Shown: positions 33,122 through 44,839, counted from the stretch's first letter. The stretch is 56,731 bases of DNA from Candidatus Omnitrophota bacterium (GCA_903836515.1 CAILQW010000041.1:1-56731); one strand, 5' to 3'. Program-made: numbers and translations. Notes: generated by a model from the letters alone, not told the origin.

Positions 33122-33150
33122 TTGACAGGGTTTTATAATTAGAATAATAT
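33122..33150 (+). promoter_or_regulatory. Strong promoter before the riboflavin cluster
   Basis: TTGACA (33122-33127), exactly 17-nt spacer, TATATT-like TAATAT (33145-33150). The predicted start is near 33157, about 53 bases before ribBA. Confidence 0.8.
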
Positions 33151-33161
33151 GACACACTAAC

Positions 33162-33183
33162 ACCGCCGGGTAGGCGGTTTTTT
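33162..33183 (+). terminator. Terminator-like hairpin just after the riboflavin promoter
   Basis: ACCGCC-GGGTA-GGCGGT followed by TTTTT (33162-33183). It begins about five bases after the predicted transcription start. It could stop upstream transcription, or be an attenuator on a very short leader. No FMN-riboswitch-like conserved core was seen in the ~50-base leader. Confidence 0.65.
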
Positions 33184-33209
33184 GGTCATTTGACAAAGGA
33201 CAATTCTTT

Positions 33210-34409
33210 ATGTTCCATCCTATCCCCGAGATCCTCGAAGAACTTCGTCAGGGCCGCATGGTCATCGTCATGGACGACGAAGGCCGCGAAAACGAAGGCG
33301 ATGTTCTGGTGGCCGCAGAATTCGTCACGCCCGAGATCATCAATTTCATGGCCAGGCATGCGCGCGGGCTTATTTGCGTGCCCATGATGCCTGAACGGCT
33401 GGATGCCCTGGGCCTTTACCCGATGAAGGACGCCACGAGCGATCTTCATCAGCCCTGCAACACCGGCTGGGCGATCTCCGTTGACGCGGCGCACGGCGTC
33501 ACGACCGGGATCTCCACCGCAGACCGTGCCTTTACGGTAAAGCTTCTCATCGATCCCAATTCTTCGCCCAAAGACCTGATCACGCCGGGACATCTTTTTC
33601 CTCTGCGTGCCAAAAAGGGCGGGGTGCTGGTCCGCGCCGGGCATACCGAGGCCTCGGTTGATCTCACACGCATGGCCGGCCTTTATCCGGCGGGTGTCAT
33701 TTGCGAGATCATGAATGACGACGGCACCATGGCCCGCACCAACGACCTCATTGAATTTTCCAAAAAACATAACCTGAAGATCTGCACGATCGACAGCCTG
33801 ATCGAATACCGCCGCAAGAACGAAAAGTTCATTGCGCGCGAGGCCGAGGGAGATCTTCCTACGACGTTCGGCAATTTTAGGATGATCGTTTATTCCTCGA
33901 CGATCGACAATTTTCAGCATGTGGCCCTGGTGATGGGGAAGGTCGATGATACGACCCCGGTTCTGGTGCGGGTGCAGTCCGAATGCCTGACAGGGGATGT
34001 GTTCGGGTCCCTGCGCTGCGATTGCAACGGCCAGCTGGAAGAGTCCATGAAGCGTATCGCCAACGAGGGGGCCGGCGTTCTGCTTTATATGCGCCAGGAA
34101 GGCCGCGGCATCGGGCTTGTCAACAAGCTCAAGGCCTACAGCCTTCAGGATAGCGGCATGGATACCGTCGAGGCTAACGAGGCGCTGGGTTTTGCGGCCG
34201 ATTTGCGCGATTACGGCATCGGGGCGCAGATCATGGTCGATCTTGGCTTGAAGCAGATCCGCTTGTTGACCAACAACCCGCGCAAGATCGTCGGGCTGGA
34301 AGGGTACGGGCTGGGTGTGGTCGAGCGTGTGCCGTTAAAGATCCCTCACAACGAGAAGAATAAGAAGTATCTGGAAGCTAAAAAGCAGAAACTGGGGCAC
34401 TGGCTGTAA
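33210..34409 (+). CDS. ribBA: Bifunctional 3,4-dihydroxy-2-butanone-4-phosphate synthase / GTP cyclohydrolase II
   Basis: 399 residues. RibB half (1-200): [81 protein letters not shown]. RibA half (~205-399): [26 protein letters not shown] with the zinc cysteines (SECLTGD..RCDC), [18 protein letters not shown], and [19 protein letters not shown]. The two enzymes supply both precursors of the riboflavin pathway. First gene of the cluster, with its own promoter. Start ATG 33210. Confidence 0.97.
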   Translation: MFHPIPEILEELRQGRMVIVMDDEGRENEGDVLVAAEFVTPEIINFMARHARGLICVPMMPERLDALGLYPMKDATSDLHQPCNTGWAISVDAAHGVTTGISTADRAFTVKLLIDPNSSPKDLITPGHLFPLRAKKGGVLVRAGHTEASVDLTRMAGLYPAGVICEIMNDDGTMARTNDLIEFSKKHNLKICTIDSLIEYRRKNEKFIAREAEGDLPTTFGNFRMIVYSSTIDNFQHVALVMGKVDDTTPVLVRVQSECLTGDVFGSLRCDCNGQLEESMKRIANEGAGVLLYMRQEGRGIGLVNKLKAYSLQDSGMDTVEANEALGFAADLRDYGIGAQIMVDLGLKQIRLLTNNPRKIVGLEGYGLGVVERVPLKIPHNEKNKKYLEAKKQKLGHWL

Positions 34410-34410
34410 T

Positions 34411-34878
34411 ATGAAGGGCAAAGTTGTTCACACATCGTGTGCAGGAAAGCCCAGGTTTGCGGTGGTGGCCGGTGAATTCCACGCGTCCATCACCGAAAGC
34501 CTTCTCAAGGCGTGTGTCGACGAGTTTTCGCGCCACGGGGTGTGTGAATGCGAGATCCAGGTTGTCCGGGTACCCGGCGCTTTCGAGGCGCCGCTTACGG
34601 CCCTGAAGCTCGCCCGCCGCAAGAATATCCAGGCCGTGATCTGCCTGGGCGCGGTGGTCCGGGGAGAAACATTTCATTATGAACTGGTGGCTCAGGCGGC
34701 GGCGCGCGGCATCATGGAGGTGGCGCTGTCCACCGGCAAGCCTGTTATTTTCGAGATCCTCGCGGCCGATACCCTCAAGCACTGCCAGGAACGCGCCAGG
34801 GAAGGCGACCGTGACAACAAGGGGGCTGCGGCCGCCCGGGCCGCGCTGGACATGGTCCGGACGCTCAAGACTATTTGA
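34411..34878 (+). CDS. ribH: 6,7-dimethyl-8-ribityllumazine synthase
   Basis: 155 residues: [80 protein letters not shown], with the catalytic His in the RGETxHYE motif and the late [16 protein letters not shown] (usually GVLTxxxxxQA). The [26 protein letters not shown] tail is standard. It condenses the RibB and RibD products. The start is one base after the ribBA stop, so translation is coupled. Confidence 0.96.
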   Translation: MKGKVVHTSCAGKPRFAVVAGEFHASITESLLKACVDEFSRHGVCECEIQVVRVPGAFEAPLTALKLARRKNIQAVICLGAVVRGETFHYELVAQAAARGIMEVALSTGKPVIFEILAADTLKHCQERAREGDRDNKGAAAARAALDMVRTLKTI

Positions 34879-34888
34879 GAGGGTGCTG

Positions 34889-35317
34889 ATGCGTAAACGA
34901 AGTGTAGCCAGGGAATCCGCCCTCAAGATCCTTTACCAGATGGAAATGACAGGCCGTGAGCCTTCCGAAGCGCTGCCCGCGTTCTGGCAGCAGGAGCCGG
35001 ATCATCCCCAGGATGTGCGTGATTTCGCCGCCAGGCTTGTGGAAGGCATCCATGCACATATGCCCGAGATCGACGGGAAGCTGGGCGAGTACGCTGCCAA
35101 CTGGCAGCTCAGCCGCATGGCTGTCATTGACCGCAATGTCCTGCGCATCGGTCTTTATGAATTGAAGTTCGCCGCGGATATCCCTCCCAAGGTTGCCATC
35201 AACGAGGCGGTTGACCTTGCCAAGAAGTATGGAGACCACGATTCCGGCAAGTTTGTCAACGGCATCCTCGACAAGGTCCACAAGAGAGAGATCGCGCCCC
35301 CCGGGCCTGCGTCATGA
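34889..35317 (+). CDS. nusB: Transcription antitermination factor NusB
   Basis: 142 residues from ATG 34889; the ORF-track start at 34679 is read-through of another frame. [18 protein letters not shown] at the start, [45 protein letters not shown] and [31 protein letters not shown] form the complete NusB pattern. It binds boxA RNA with NusE in rRNA antitermination. The ribH-nusB order is common in bacteria. Stop overlaps the PHP gene by four bases. Confidence 0.95.
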   Translation: MRKRSVARESALKILYQMEMTGREPSEALPAFWQQEPDHPQDVRDFAARLVEGIHAHMPEIDGKLGEYAANWQLSRMAVIDRNVLRIGLYELKFAADIPPKVAINEAVDLAKKYGDHDSGKFVNGILDKVHKREIAPPGPAS

Positions 35318-36147
35318 GCGACCGTTTCGCCGACCTGCATATCCATACGTTTTATTCCGACAGTACCGCGTCGCCGGCCGAAGTGGTCGATGAAGCGATG
35401 CGCGCCGGTTTGGCCTGCATTGCCATCGCGGACCACGATACCGTTGCCGCTCTTCCGGACACCCGTACCGCGGCTGCGCCGCACGGGCTGGAGGTGATCG
35501 CCGGCGTTGAATTGTCATCGGATTTCAACGGGAAGGATATCCATATTCTGGGTTATTGTTTTGACAACGCTTCCGGGCCGCTGGCACTGCGTCTGAAAGA
35601 GATGCAGGAAGGGCGTATGGCACGGATGAGGAAAATGATCGCCCGCCTCGGAGAGCTGGGCATCACGGATATCAGCCAGGAAGATGTGGCGGGGTTGACG
35701 CATTCCGATTCTGTCGGGCGCCTGCATCTGGCCAAACTTTTGCTGGAACGCGGCCATGTCCGGTCGCTCGAGCAGGCCTTTACGCGTTATCTGGCCGAAG
35801 GGGCGTGCGCGTATTTTCCGAAACTCAGGCAAACGCCCTTTGAGGCCGTGAAACTTATCCGTGATTCCGGCGGGGTGGCCGTCATGGCGCATCCGGTCCT
35901 GACGCAGCGGGATGACCTGATCCCGGCGCTGGTCAAAGCCGGGTTGGGCGGGCTTGAAGCGTATTATCCCAACTGCCTGATGGAAACCGTGAACCGTTAT
36001 CTGGCCATGGCCGCGGCGCATGACCTTGTGGTGACAGGCGGATCTGATGCGCACGGCGCGTCCAAAACAAACACGTTCATCGGGAAAGCTTATGTCCCGT
36101 ATCACTGGGTTGAGGCCTTGAAGCGGCGCGCCGGGAGGCAGCCGTGA
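35314..36147 (+). CDS. PHP-domain phosphoesterase (TrpH/RNase AM-like)
   Basis: 277 residues: [19 protein letters not shown] and [12 protein letters not shown] (metal His/Asp motifs), [30 protein letters not shown] and [13 protein letters not shown]. The arrangement matches the YciV/TrpH group, which hydrolyses 3',5'-nucleoside bisphosphates and trims RNA 5' ends. The three His/Asp sites are complete. It sits inside the riboflavin cluster between nusB and ribD with four-base overlaps on both sides, so it is co-transcribed although its job is not riboflavin-specific. Confidence 0.88.
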   Translation: MSDRFADLHIHTFYSDSTASPAEVVDEAMRAGLACIAIADHDTVAALPDTRTAAAPHGLEVIAGVELSSDFNGKDIHILGYCFDNASGPLALRLKEMQEGRMARMRKMIARLGELGITDISQEDVAGLTHSDSVGRLHLAKLLLERGHVRSLEQAFTRYLAEGACAYFPKLRQTPFEAVKLIRDSGGVAVMAHPVLTQRDDLIPALVKAGLGGLEAYYPNCLMETVNRYLAMAAAHDLVVTGGSDAHGASKTNTFIGKAYVPYHWVEALKRRAGRQP

Positions 36148-37235
36148 CAGCCGACGAGAGGTTCATGCACCGGGCGCTTGCCCTGGCCAGGCGGGCAGAG
36201 GGCCGCACATCGCCTAATCCCATGGTCGGTTGTGTGATCGTCAAGAAGGGCCGTGTGGTGGCCGAGGGCTGGCACAAGCATTGCGGCGGGGACCATGCCG
36301 AGGTGGATGCCCTGAAGCAGGCGGGCGATAAGGCCAGGGGGGCGGTGATGTACGTCACCCTTGAGCCGTGTGCACATTGGGGCCGGACACCGCCCTGTGT
36401 GGATGCGGTGCTCAAGGCGGGTATCGGCAAAGTTGTTGTGGCCATGCAGGACCCTGACCCGCGGACCAATGGCGTATCCCTTAAAAAATTACGGAAGAAC
36501 GGGGTTCTTGTGGTCACAGGTGTTTGCGCGCCGGAAGCCGGCCGCATGAACGCCGCGTTCATCAAATATGTCACGGCGAAGATGCCCCATGTGACCGCCA
36601 AGATCGCCCAGACCATCGACGGCAAGGCGGGGACGCGTTCGGGCAGGGTCAAATGGATCACAGCGGGCGCCACACGCTTGAGGGCCCGGCTCCGCCGAAA
36701 TGATTTCGACGCCATTGTGGTCGGGGTTGATACGGTCCTTGCTGATGATCCCCGGCTCGATGCGCCGGGTAAATCCCTGGTGAAGGTCATTGTGGATTCG
36801 ACGTTGAGGACGCCGCCCGGGGCCAGGCTCCTCAAGGGCACCCGGCCGGGGCAGGTTATTGCGGCTGTAACCCGGCGTGCGCCGGATGTGCGGGTGTCGG
36901 CTTTCCGCGCGCGGGGCGCTTGTGTCATGGTCTGCGGGGCCAGGGCCGGGAAGGTGGATCTCAAGGCTCTTTTTAAAGCGCTTGCAAAAAATGGACTTAT
37001 CCGTATCTTAATAGAAGGTGGTCCGACGCTGGTGAACGCGGCCCTCAAGGAGGGGCTGGTGGACCGGATCCACGCCTACATCGCGCCGCGGCTTATGCGC
37101 GCGGCCCCTGCGGATGCCGTGGCCGGGGTCGATCTGGGGATATGGCTGGGCCGGCGCGGTTTTGAGATCCATGAGGTGACGCGTATCGGGCAGGACATTT
37201 TTATTGAGGCAGATCATGTTCACAGGCATCATTGA
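36144..37235 (+). CDS. ribD: Riboflavin biosynthesis bifunctional deaminase/reductase
   Basis: 363 residues with a GTG start inside the previous stop (GTGA). The deaminase half shows TSPNPMVGCVIVKKGRVVAEGWH, GDHAEVDAL and YVTLEPCAHWGRTPPCVDAVL (zinc ligands HAE and PCxHxGRTPPC). The reductase half has VTAKIAQTIDGKAGTRSGRVKWIT, FDAIVVGVDTVLADDPRL, KVIVDSTLRTP and ILIEGGPTLVNAAL. It performs the second and third steps from GTP. Overlaps ribE by 20 bases. Confidence 0.96.
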   Translation: MTADERFMHRALALARRAEGRTSPNPMVGCVIVKKGRVVAEGWHKHCGGDHAEVDALKQAGDKARGAVMYVTLEPCAHWGRTPPCVDAVLKAGIGKVVVAMQDPDPRTNGVSLKKLRKNGVLVVTGVCAPEAGRMNAAFIKYVTAKMPHVTAKIAQTIDGKAGTRSGRVKWITAGATRLRARLRRNDFDAIVVGVDTVLADDPRLDAPGKSLVKVIVDSTLRTPPGARLLKGTRPGQVIAAVTRRAPDVRVSAFRARGACVMVCGARAGKVDLKALFKALAKNGLIRILIEGGPTLVNAALKEGLVDRIHAYIAPRLMRAAPADAVAGVDLGIWLGRRGFEIHEVTRIGQDIFIEADHVHRHH

Positions 37236-37803
37236 AGCGCTCGGGACCGTCAGGTCCCTCCAGAAAACCGAGAATTTGTTGACGCTTGCCGTGAAGCGTC
37301 CCGGGGCGTTTGACGATCTCAGGGTGGGTGACAGCATTGCCAACGACGGCGTCTGCCTGACGGTGACGGCGCTTAAGGGTGGCTGTTGTTATTTTGACCT
37401 CATGAAAGAGACGCTTGAGGCGACGACCTTGCGGCATGTTGTGCCGGGGACGAAGCTTAACCTGGAGCGCGCGATGAAAGCCGATGCGCGTCTGGGCGGA
37501 CATTTTGTGACAGGGCATGTGGATGGTGTGGGCTGTATCCGTGCTGTCCGGACCCTGCCCAATTATGTCGAGTACCGTATTGCTGCCGGGCGGGATCTGA
37601 TGCGTTATATCGTGCCCAAGGGGTCTGTGGCGCTTGACGGCATCAGCCTCACGGTGGGGGAGGTTCGCAGGGACTGGTTTGCGGTGTATTTTATCCCGCA
37701 TACGCTCAAGGTCACGGCTATCGGTGCCAAGAAAGCCGGCGACGAGGTCAACATCGAGACGGATCTGCTCGCGAAATATATCTTGAAAGCAGTGGCGTCC
37801 TAA
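37216..37803 (+). CDS. ribE: Riboflavin synthase, alpha chain
   Basis: 195 residues from ATG 37216 (MFTGIIEALGTV) with GAGG seven bases before; the track's TTG start at 37204 is not needed. Two lumazine-binding repeats: VGDSIANDGVCLTVTAL...FDLMKETLEATTL, and GHFVTGHVDGVGCIRAVRT...VPKGSVALDGISLTVGEV...FIPHTLKVTAIGAKKAGDEVNIETDLLAKY. It dismutates lumazine to riboflavin. Last gene of the cluster; FAD is then made by ribF at 55581, in a separate operon. Confidence 0.97.
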   Translation: MFTGIIEALGTVRSLQKTENLLTLAVKRPGAFDDLRVGDSIANDGVCLTVTALKGGCCYFDLMKETLEATTLRHVVPGTKLNLERAMKADARLGGHFVTGHVDGVGCIRAVRTLPNYVEYRIAAGRDLMRYIVPKGSVALDGISLTVGEVRRDWFAVYFIPHTLKVTAIGAKKAGDEVNIETDLLAKYILKAVAS

Positions 37804-37827
37804 GGCCTGCAACAATCAAGATTACAC

Positions 37828-37957
37828 GTTTAGCGCATCCGATTGTTCGCCTGCCTTATCGCGCCACCCTTCCGGCTTCTCTCGGGGCTTGTGAGCCCCT
37901 CGTTCCAGGCGGAAAGGCACCCGGCGCTTGGCGCGGCGAAAACACAGGGCGCTAAAC
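37828..37957 (+). repeat. 130-bp repeat element with terminal inverted repeats, copy 3
   Basis: GTTTAGCGC...GCGCTAAAC. Differs from copy 1 at only a few positions; the inner stem GGGGCT-TGTG-AGCCCC gains a pair by a compensating A. It lies between ribE and fabZ and ends 23 bases before the fabZ ATG, close enough to affect translation initiation. Copies 1 and 3 also share flanking CAC before and ATGAAC after. Confidence 0.93.
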
Positions 37958-37980
37958 ATGAACTAATCAAGAGGGGTCAT

Positions 37981-38415
37981 ATGGAATTGGACATCCAGGA
38001 AATTCAGAAAGTCATCCCGCATCGTTTTCCGTTCTTGATGATCGACCGGGTCATTGAGCTGATCCCTAACGAAAAGCTTGTGGCGATCAAGAATGTGTCG
38101 GTCAACGAGGCTCATTTCCAGGGGCATTTCCCGGCGGAGAAAGTGATGCCCGGGGTACTCATGGTCGAGGCCATGGCCCAGGCCGGGTGTATTTATTTCT
38201 ATTATTCCAAGGGGATGCAGGGCAAGAACCTGATCTATTATCTGGCCAAGACGACCGCGAAGTTCCACAAGGTCGTGGTGCCGGGGGATCAGCTCCGCAT
38301 TGAAGTGAAGACCATGAAACTTCTGGCCAAAGCCGGTTTTCTGGACTGCAAATGCTTTGTAGGGGACGACCTTGTAGTCGAGGCCGAGATCGGCTTCGGG
38401 ATCAAGGAAGTTTAA
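37981..38415 (+). CDS. fabZ: 3-hydroxyacyl-ACP dehydratase FabZ
   Basis: 144 residues from ATG 37981 (MELDIQEIQKVIPHRFPFLMIDRV); the longer track ORF reads through the repeat. Hot-dog fold motifs: catalytic His in IPHRFPFL, HFQGHFPAEKVMPGVLMVEAMAQAG with the catalytic Glu, and KTTAKFHKVVVPGDQL. It acts in fatty-acid elongation, and in many diderms adjoins lpxA/lpxC genes, which are absent here. AGAGGGG lies upstream of the start, right after the repeat. Confidence 0.96.
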   Translation: MELDIQEIQKVIPHRFPFLMIDRVIELIPNEKLVAIKNVSVNEAHFQGHFPAEKVMPGVLMVEAMAQAGCIYFYYSKGMQGKNLIYYLAKTTAKFHKVVVPGDQLRIEVKTMKLLAKAGFLDCKCFVGDDLVVEAEIGFGIKEV

Positions 38416-38501
38416 GGCCGGACTTTCCGGCGGACAAAGATATAATTGACGAAGTCATGGGGCGATGTTAGAATTACGCCTTCTTTAGTCTTGAGATATA
38501 T

Positions 38502-38578
38502 CGGGGGGTAGCGCAGCTGGCTAGCGCGCAACGTTCGGGACGTTGAGGTCGGGGGTTCAACCCCCCCCCTCCCGACCA
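38502..38578 (+). tRNA. tRNA-Pro, anticodon CGG
   Basis: Acceptor CGGGGGG/CCTCCCG (one G-T), D-arm GCGC...GCGC, anticodon stem CAACG/CGTTG around TTCGGGA giving anticodon CGG, T-arm GGGGG-TTCAACC-CCCCC, then ACCA, so CCA is encoded. It follows fabZ and precedes ligA. Confidence 0.95.
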
Positions 38579-38640
38579 TTTTTAGTCTTCTTTTTCGACC
38601 CGGGCAGGTCACCCGGCTTCATCTGCGCCTGCGTCCATGA

Positions 38641-41236
<2,596 letters not shown>

Positions 41237-41240
<4 letters not shown>

Positions 41241-42127
41241 AAGAGTTGGTCCCGGAATTTCTCAATTATATTTCCGTTGAACGCGGCCTGGCCAAGAACA
41301 CCCTGATGGCCTACGGCAGGGACCTCAGTGCTTATTGCGCGTACCTCAAGGAGACGGCGGGCATCACCTCGCCCGATGCGCTCAAGCATCAGCATATTTC
41401 AGATTACATGATGGCCCAGAAAAAGAAGAAGTTGGCGGTGACGTCCATCTGCCGGAGCCTGGCCGCGGTGCGTATGTTCCACCGTTTTCTGGTGCGCGAG
41501 TCTTTCGCCAGGGAAGATCCCACAGGGCTTGTGGACACCCCGCGCCAGTGGAAGCGTATCCCGGATGTCCTGACGCAGCCGGAGGTCATGGCCATGATCA
41601 ATGCCGCCTCGGGCCGTGACGCCCAGAGCGTGCGCGACCGTGCGATGCTGGAGCTTTTTTATGCCTCGGGTCTGCGCGTCTCGGAACTGGTGTCTCTTAA
41701 GTTGGAGAGCGTGAATATCGAGACCGGCCTGGTGCGCTGTATCGGCAAAGGGAGCAAGGAACGCCTGATCCCTGTCGGGGGCAAGGCCTGTGAAGCCCTT
41801 GCCAAATACGCGGCGAAGGCCCGGCTCAAGCTTCAGAAAGGCCGGGCGGGGGATGCTCTTTTCCTTAGCCGCCTGGGCAAGCCGATGTCGCGCCAGAGCG
41901 CGTGGAAGATCATCAAAGCCTATGCCCGCCGCACCGGCATCAAAAAAAATATCAAGCCGCATACCCTGCGGCATACCTTTGCCACGCACCTGCTGGAGCA
42001 TGGCGCGGATCTAAGGAGCGTCCAGGAAATGCTCGGGCATGCGGATATAGCCACCACACAAATTTACACGCATGTGGACCGGGAACGCCTGCGCGCTGTC
42101 CATCAACAATTTCATCCGAGAGGGTAG
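41237..42127 (+). CDS. xerD: Tyrosine recombinase XerD/XerC
   Basis: 296 residues, the usual Xer length. N-terminal SAM-like domain (FLNYISVERGLAKNTLMAYGRDLSAYCAYL). Catalytic residues: Arg in LFYASGLRVSELVSLK, Lys in GKGSKERLIPV, HxxR in PHTLRHTFATHLLEHGADLRSVQEMLGH, and Tyr in TTQIYTHVDRERL. It resolves chromosome dimers at dif together with FtsK. The name is by similarity of the whole set; XerC is an alternative. Not an integrase of a mobile element: no attachment sites or phage genes adjoin. Confidence 0.9.
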
Positions 42128-42133
42128 GTCTTC

Positions 42134-43030
42134 TTGAAACGACTTGATTTTTTATTACTATCACCCGGGATCCAGGAGATCCTGCATCGTACCGGCACCG
42201 AGGCAGATGCGGCGGGTGTGCGTGCCTTTATCGTGGGCGGTGTCGTCCGCGACCTTTTGCTGAAGGCGGCGGTTACTGATGTCGATATTGTTATCGAGGG
42301 GGATGCCCCGGTGTTTGCCAGGCGCCTGGCCAAGAAGCTGGGGGCCTCGTTGCGCGTGCATGAGAAGTTCAGGACCGCATCCTTGCTTTTCAAAGACGGG
42401 ATGTCGCTTGATATCGCTTCCGCGCGCCGTGAATCGTATGCGCGGCCGGGGGCTTTGCCCGATGTGGTGCCGGGATCCATCGCGGATGACCTGCTGCGCC
42501 GTGATTTTACGATCAATGCCCTGGCGGCCGGGCTTAACGCGGATGACCGGGGTGTTGTGCGGGATGACCTGGAAGGTCTGGGCGACCTTGAGGCCAGGCT
42601 GGTCCGTGTCATGCACATGGAAAGTTTCAGGGATGACCCCACCCGTATCCTGCGCGCGGCGCGGTATGCGGCACGGTTTGGTTTTCAACTCGATGCGCTG
42701 ACCGAACAGGCCCTGAATGATGCCGTAGCCGCAGGGGCTTTAACGACAATCACGCCTGTCCGCTACTTCCTGGAGCTTGGCCGTATCCTGGATGCCCAGG
42801 ATCCTGCACCGGCGCTTGACCTTTTGGTCTTGTGGGATGCCGTGCGGTATGTCCCTTATGCCGCCACTGACCGCCAGCGCCTGATTCAATGCCGCGGCGG
42901 CCGCGACGAACGCCTGGCCGCGCTCCTGCAGGAGCTTCCCCGGGCAAAGACTGAAGAAGTGCTGGTGGCATTCAATATATCACGCACCCAGCGGCAGGCG
43001 GTGATGCACAAGATCACAGCCGCACCATAA
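42134..43030 (+). CDS. CCA-adding/poly(A)-polymerase-type nucleotidyltransferase (head and neck only)
   Basis: 298 residues with a TTG start after GGTAGG. Class II tRNA nucleotidyltransferase motifs: FIVGGVVRDLLLKAAVTDVDIVIEG (GGxVRD and the DxD metal site), RRDFTINALAAGL, DLEARLVRVMHMESFRDDPTRILRAARYAARFGF. The body and tail are short and the total length is less than most CCA enzymes (~400), so it could be an A-adding enzyme of a split CC/A pair or a reduced CCA enzyme. Both tRNA genes in this window encode CCA, so repair rather than synthesis may be its job. Confidence 0.85.
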   Translation: MKRLDFLLLSPGIQEILHRTGTEADAAGVRAFIVGGVVRDLLLKAAVTDVDIVIEGDAPVFARRLAKKLGASLRVHEKFRTASLLFKDGMSLDIASARRESYARPGALPDVVPGSIADDLLRRDFTINALAAGLNADDRGVVRDDLEGLGDLEARLVRVMHMESFRDDPTRILRAARYAARFGFQLDALTEQALNDAVAAGALTTITPVRYFLELGRILDAQDPAPALDLLVLWDAVRYVPYAATDRQRLIQCRGGRDERLAALLQELPRAKTEEVLVAFNISRTQRQAVMHKITAAP

Positions 43031-43110
43031 CGGATCCGCTCCCGCACTCTGTCCGCAGCCCTGCCCCCAGCTCGCTTTGTTCCTGACCAATTATATATGG
43101 TTATCTTTAA

Positions 43111-43371
43111 GAACATATTTCGGAGGTAGAAAGAGCTGATCTGAACACCCTGCAAGCTTCAAGTGATTTGGTTAGTAAGTCTCAGAAGGGGGGAATTGAT
43201 CTCAATACTTCAGGAATTGGCATTGCAGTAAAGAACGGTGATGAGAAAGTTAAGTTTCTTTGTGATCCTGGGATGCTTCAGCAATTGCAAAACGCTTCCG
43301 GCGTCACCCCGGTCATTGTTGGCATTCAATCCCTCGATAGCCTTCAGCAGTTTATGGGTGTTTCCAAATAG
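43111..43371 (+). pseudogene. Orphan C-terminal tail of the large modular protein family (remnant 1)
   Basis: An open frame from 43111 to TAG 43371 with no ATG start: EHISEVERADLNTLQASSDLV..., then GGIDLNTSGIGIAVKNGDEK, VKFLCDPGMLQQLQNASGVTPVIVGIQSLDSLQQFMG. The last ~60 residues match the tail of protein A and of remnant 2 at 45190-45393 nearly word for word (QNASGVTPVI). Only the track's TTG at 43168 offers a start. Therefore a decayed gene whose N-terminal and cargo parts are gone; only the tail remains. Confidence 0.75.
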
Positions 43372-43404
43372 TGGGGATCAATTCTTTTTTGTTAAAAGCC
43401 TTTC

Positions 43405-43491
43405 ATGGCTGACTTAATGACATAATTTGCGTGTTATATGGCTGACTTTGTGCTATTATCGTATTCAGTCATGGCTTACTCTATGACGGTA
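43405..43491 (+). promoter_or_regulatory. Three 21-bp direct repeats at exactly 33-bp spacing
   Basis: ATGGCTGACTTAATGACAT, ATGGCTGACTTTGTGCTAT and ATGGCTTACTCTATGACGG start at 43405, 43438 and 43471. The 33-bp period is about three helical turns, so all copies face the same side of DNA. The last copy ends 13 bases before the AAA/DUF4143 start codon. Iteron- or operator-like; promoter elements were not confidently seen. Confidence 0.8.
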
Positions 43492-43504
43492 TCAGGGGAA
43501 AGAT

Positions 43505-44839
43505 ATGTTTAAAAGAAATATAGAAATCCTTTTAAAGCAGTGGTCACAGCGCAAGGATCGCAAGGCGCTTGTATTGCGCGGGGCACGTCAGGTGGGAAAG
43601 ACCACGGCAGTACGGCATTTCGCGAAGAATTTTGATGTGTTTCTTTATTTCAATCTTGAGCTACCCGAGGAACGGGCTCTTTTTGATGGTGCGCAAAGTT
43701 TTGAGGATCTTGCGGGGGGTATGTTTTTGTTCAAGAATGTCGCGCGTTCCCAGGCATCTGTATTGATCTTTATTGATGAAATACAGTGTTCGCCCAAAGC
43801 TGTGGGGTGGATGCGCTATTTTCATGAATGTGCACCGCAGTGGCATGTGGTTGCCGCGGGGTCTTTGCTTGAGTCAGCCATGGATGTTGACCTGCATTTT
43901 CCAGTTGGCCGTGTGGAGTATCTTTTTTTGAAACCAGCGACGTTCAAGGAATTCCTGGGGGCTTGTCGGGAGGATCAATTGCTGGGGGTGTTGCAGGATA
44001 AAGGTATTCCTGATTATGCGCATGAGCGCCTGATGAAGCTGTTTATGCAATATACGCTGGTGGGCGGTATGCCTGAAGCGGTCAGTCAATATGCTCTGAC
44101 AAGGGATATTGTCCGTGTTAATGGTGTGTATGAGCGTCTCTTGCGGGCCTACATCGATGATGCCGCCAAATATGCTTCCAGGAAATCGCTGGTGATCCCG
44201 ATGCAGACGGCCATCGAAAATGCTTTCTTGCATGCCGGGCAACGTATTGTTTTCTCAAAGTTTGGAGATACACATTACGGTTCCCGTGAAATGGGAGAGG
44301 CTCTGCGCATGATCGAAAAAGCCATGCTGGCGACATTGATGTATCCGACCACAGCGGTAGGCCTGCCGATGGTTATTGACAGGAAAAAGTCTCCGCGCTT
44401 GCATGTGCTCGACACAGGTATGTTGAATTTCTTTGCCGGTGTCCAGAAAGAATTTATTCATGCGCATGATCTCAATGCCCTTTATCGCGGCGTTGTGGCC
44501 GAACATGTGGTGGGGCAGGAATTGGCCGCTATCCATACAGGGATTGCTGACAGGACAGCTTTTTGGGTGCGGGAGAAGAAACAGTCCAATGCCCAGGTTG
44601 ATTATGTGATCCAGCATGCGGGCAGGATCATTCCGATCGAGGTAAAATCCGGCGAATCCGGGCGATTGCGGTCACTGCATGCATTTATGGATGCCTGTTC
44701 TCATGACATGGCTGTGCGGATTTCCGGTGCGCCCTGGCGTGTTGATCAGGTAAAAACGATCGCCGGGAAGATGTACACATTAATGAATGTTCCTTTTTAT
44801 GCTGTGGCGGACATACACGCTTGTTTGGATCGCAGATAG
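43505..44839 (+). CDS. AAA ATPase with DUF4143 (AAA_14 family)
   Basis: 444 residues: Walker A LVLRGARQVGKTTAVRHFA, Walker B SVLIFIDEIQCSPKAVGWMRYF, sensor-like HVVAAGSLLESAM, then a winged-helix-like part and a C-terminal DUF4143 domain with QVDYVIQHAGRIIPIEVKSGESG, which has the D...ExK layout of a PD-(D/E)XK nuclease fold. Such genes are frequent in accessory regions; the biological role is unknown. It stands between two remnants of the modular family and behind the 33-bp-spaced repeats. Note AAGATATG at the start with weak ribosome site. Confidence 0.88.
   Translation: MFKRNIEILLKQWSQRKDRKALVLRGARQVGKTTAVRHFAKNFDVFLYFNLELPEERALFDGAQSFEDLAGGMFLFKNVARSQASVLIFIDEIQCSPKAVGWMRYFHECAPQWHVVAAGSLLESAMDVDLHFPVGRVEYLFLKPATFKEFLGACREDQLLGVLQDKGIPDYAHERLMKLFMQYTLVGGMPEAVSQYALTRDIVRVNGVYERLLRAYIDDAAKYASRKSLVIPMQTAIENAFLHAGQRIVFSKFGDTHYGSREMGEALRMIEKAMLATLMYPTTAVGLPMVIDRKKSPRLHVLDTGMLNFFAGVQKEFIHAHDLNALYRGVVAEHVVGQELAAIHTGIADRTAFWVREKKQSNAQVDYVIQHAGRIIPIEVKSGESGRLRSLHAFMDACSHDMAVRISGAPWRVDQVKTIAGKMYTLMNVPFYAVADIHACLDRR

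Noticed and set aside
33150-33210. FMN riboswitch before ribBA
   Set aside because: The leader is only about 50 bases and lacks the length and conserved core of an FMN riboswitch.
38340-38395. Apparent GTAGGGGACGACC...GTAGTCG palindrome inside fabZ
   Set aside because: The encoded residues (CFVGDDLVVEAEIGF) align without a gap to ordinary FabZ proteins, so this is native coding sequence rather than an insertion.
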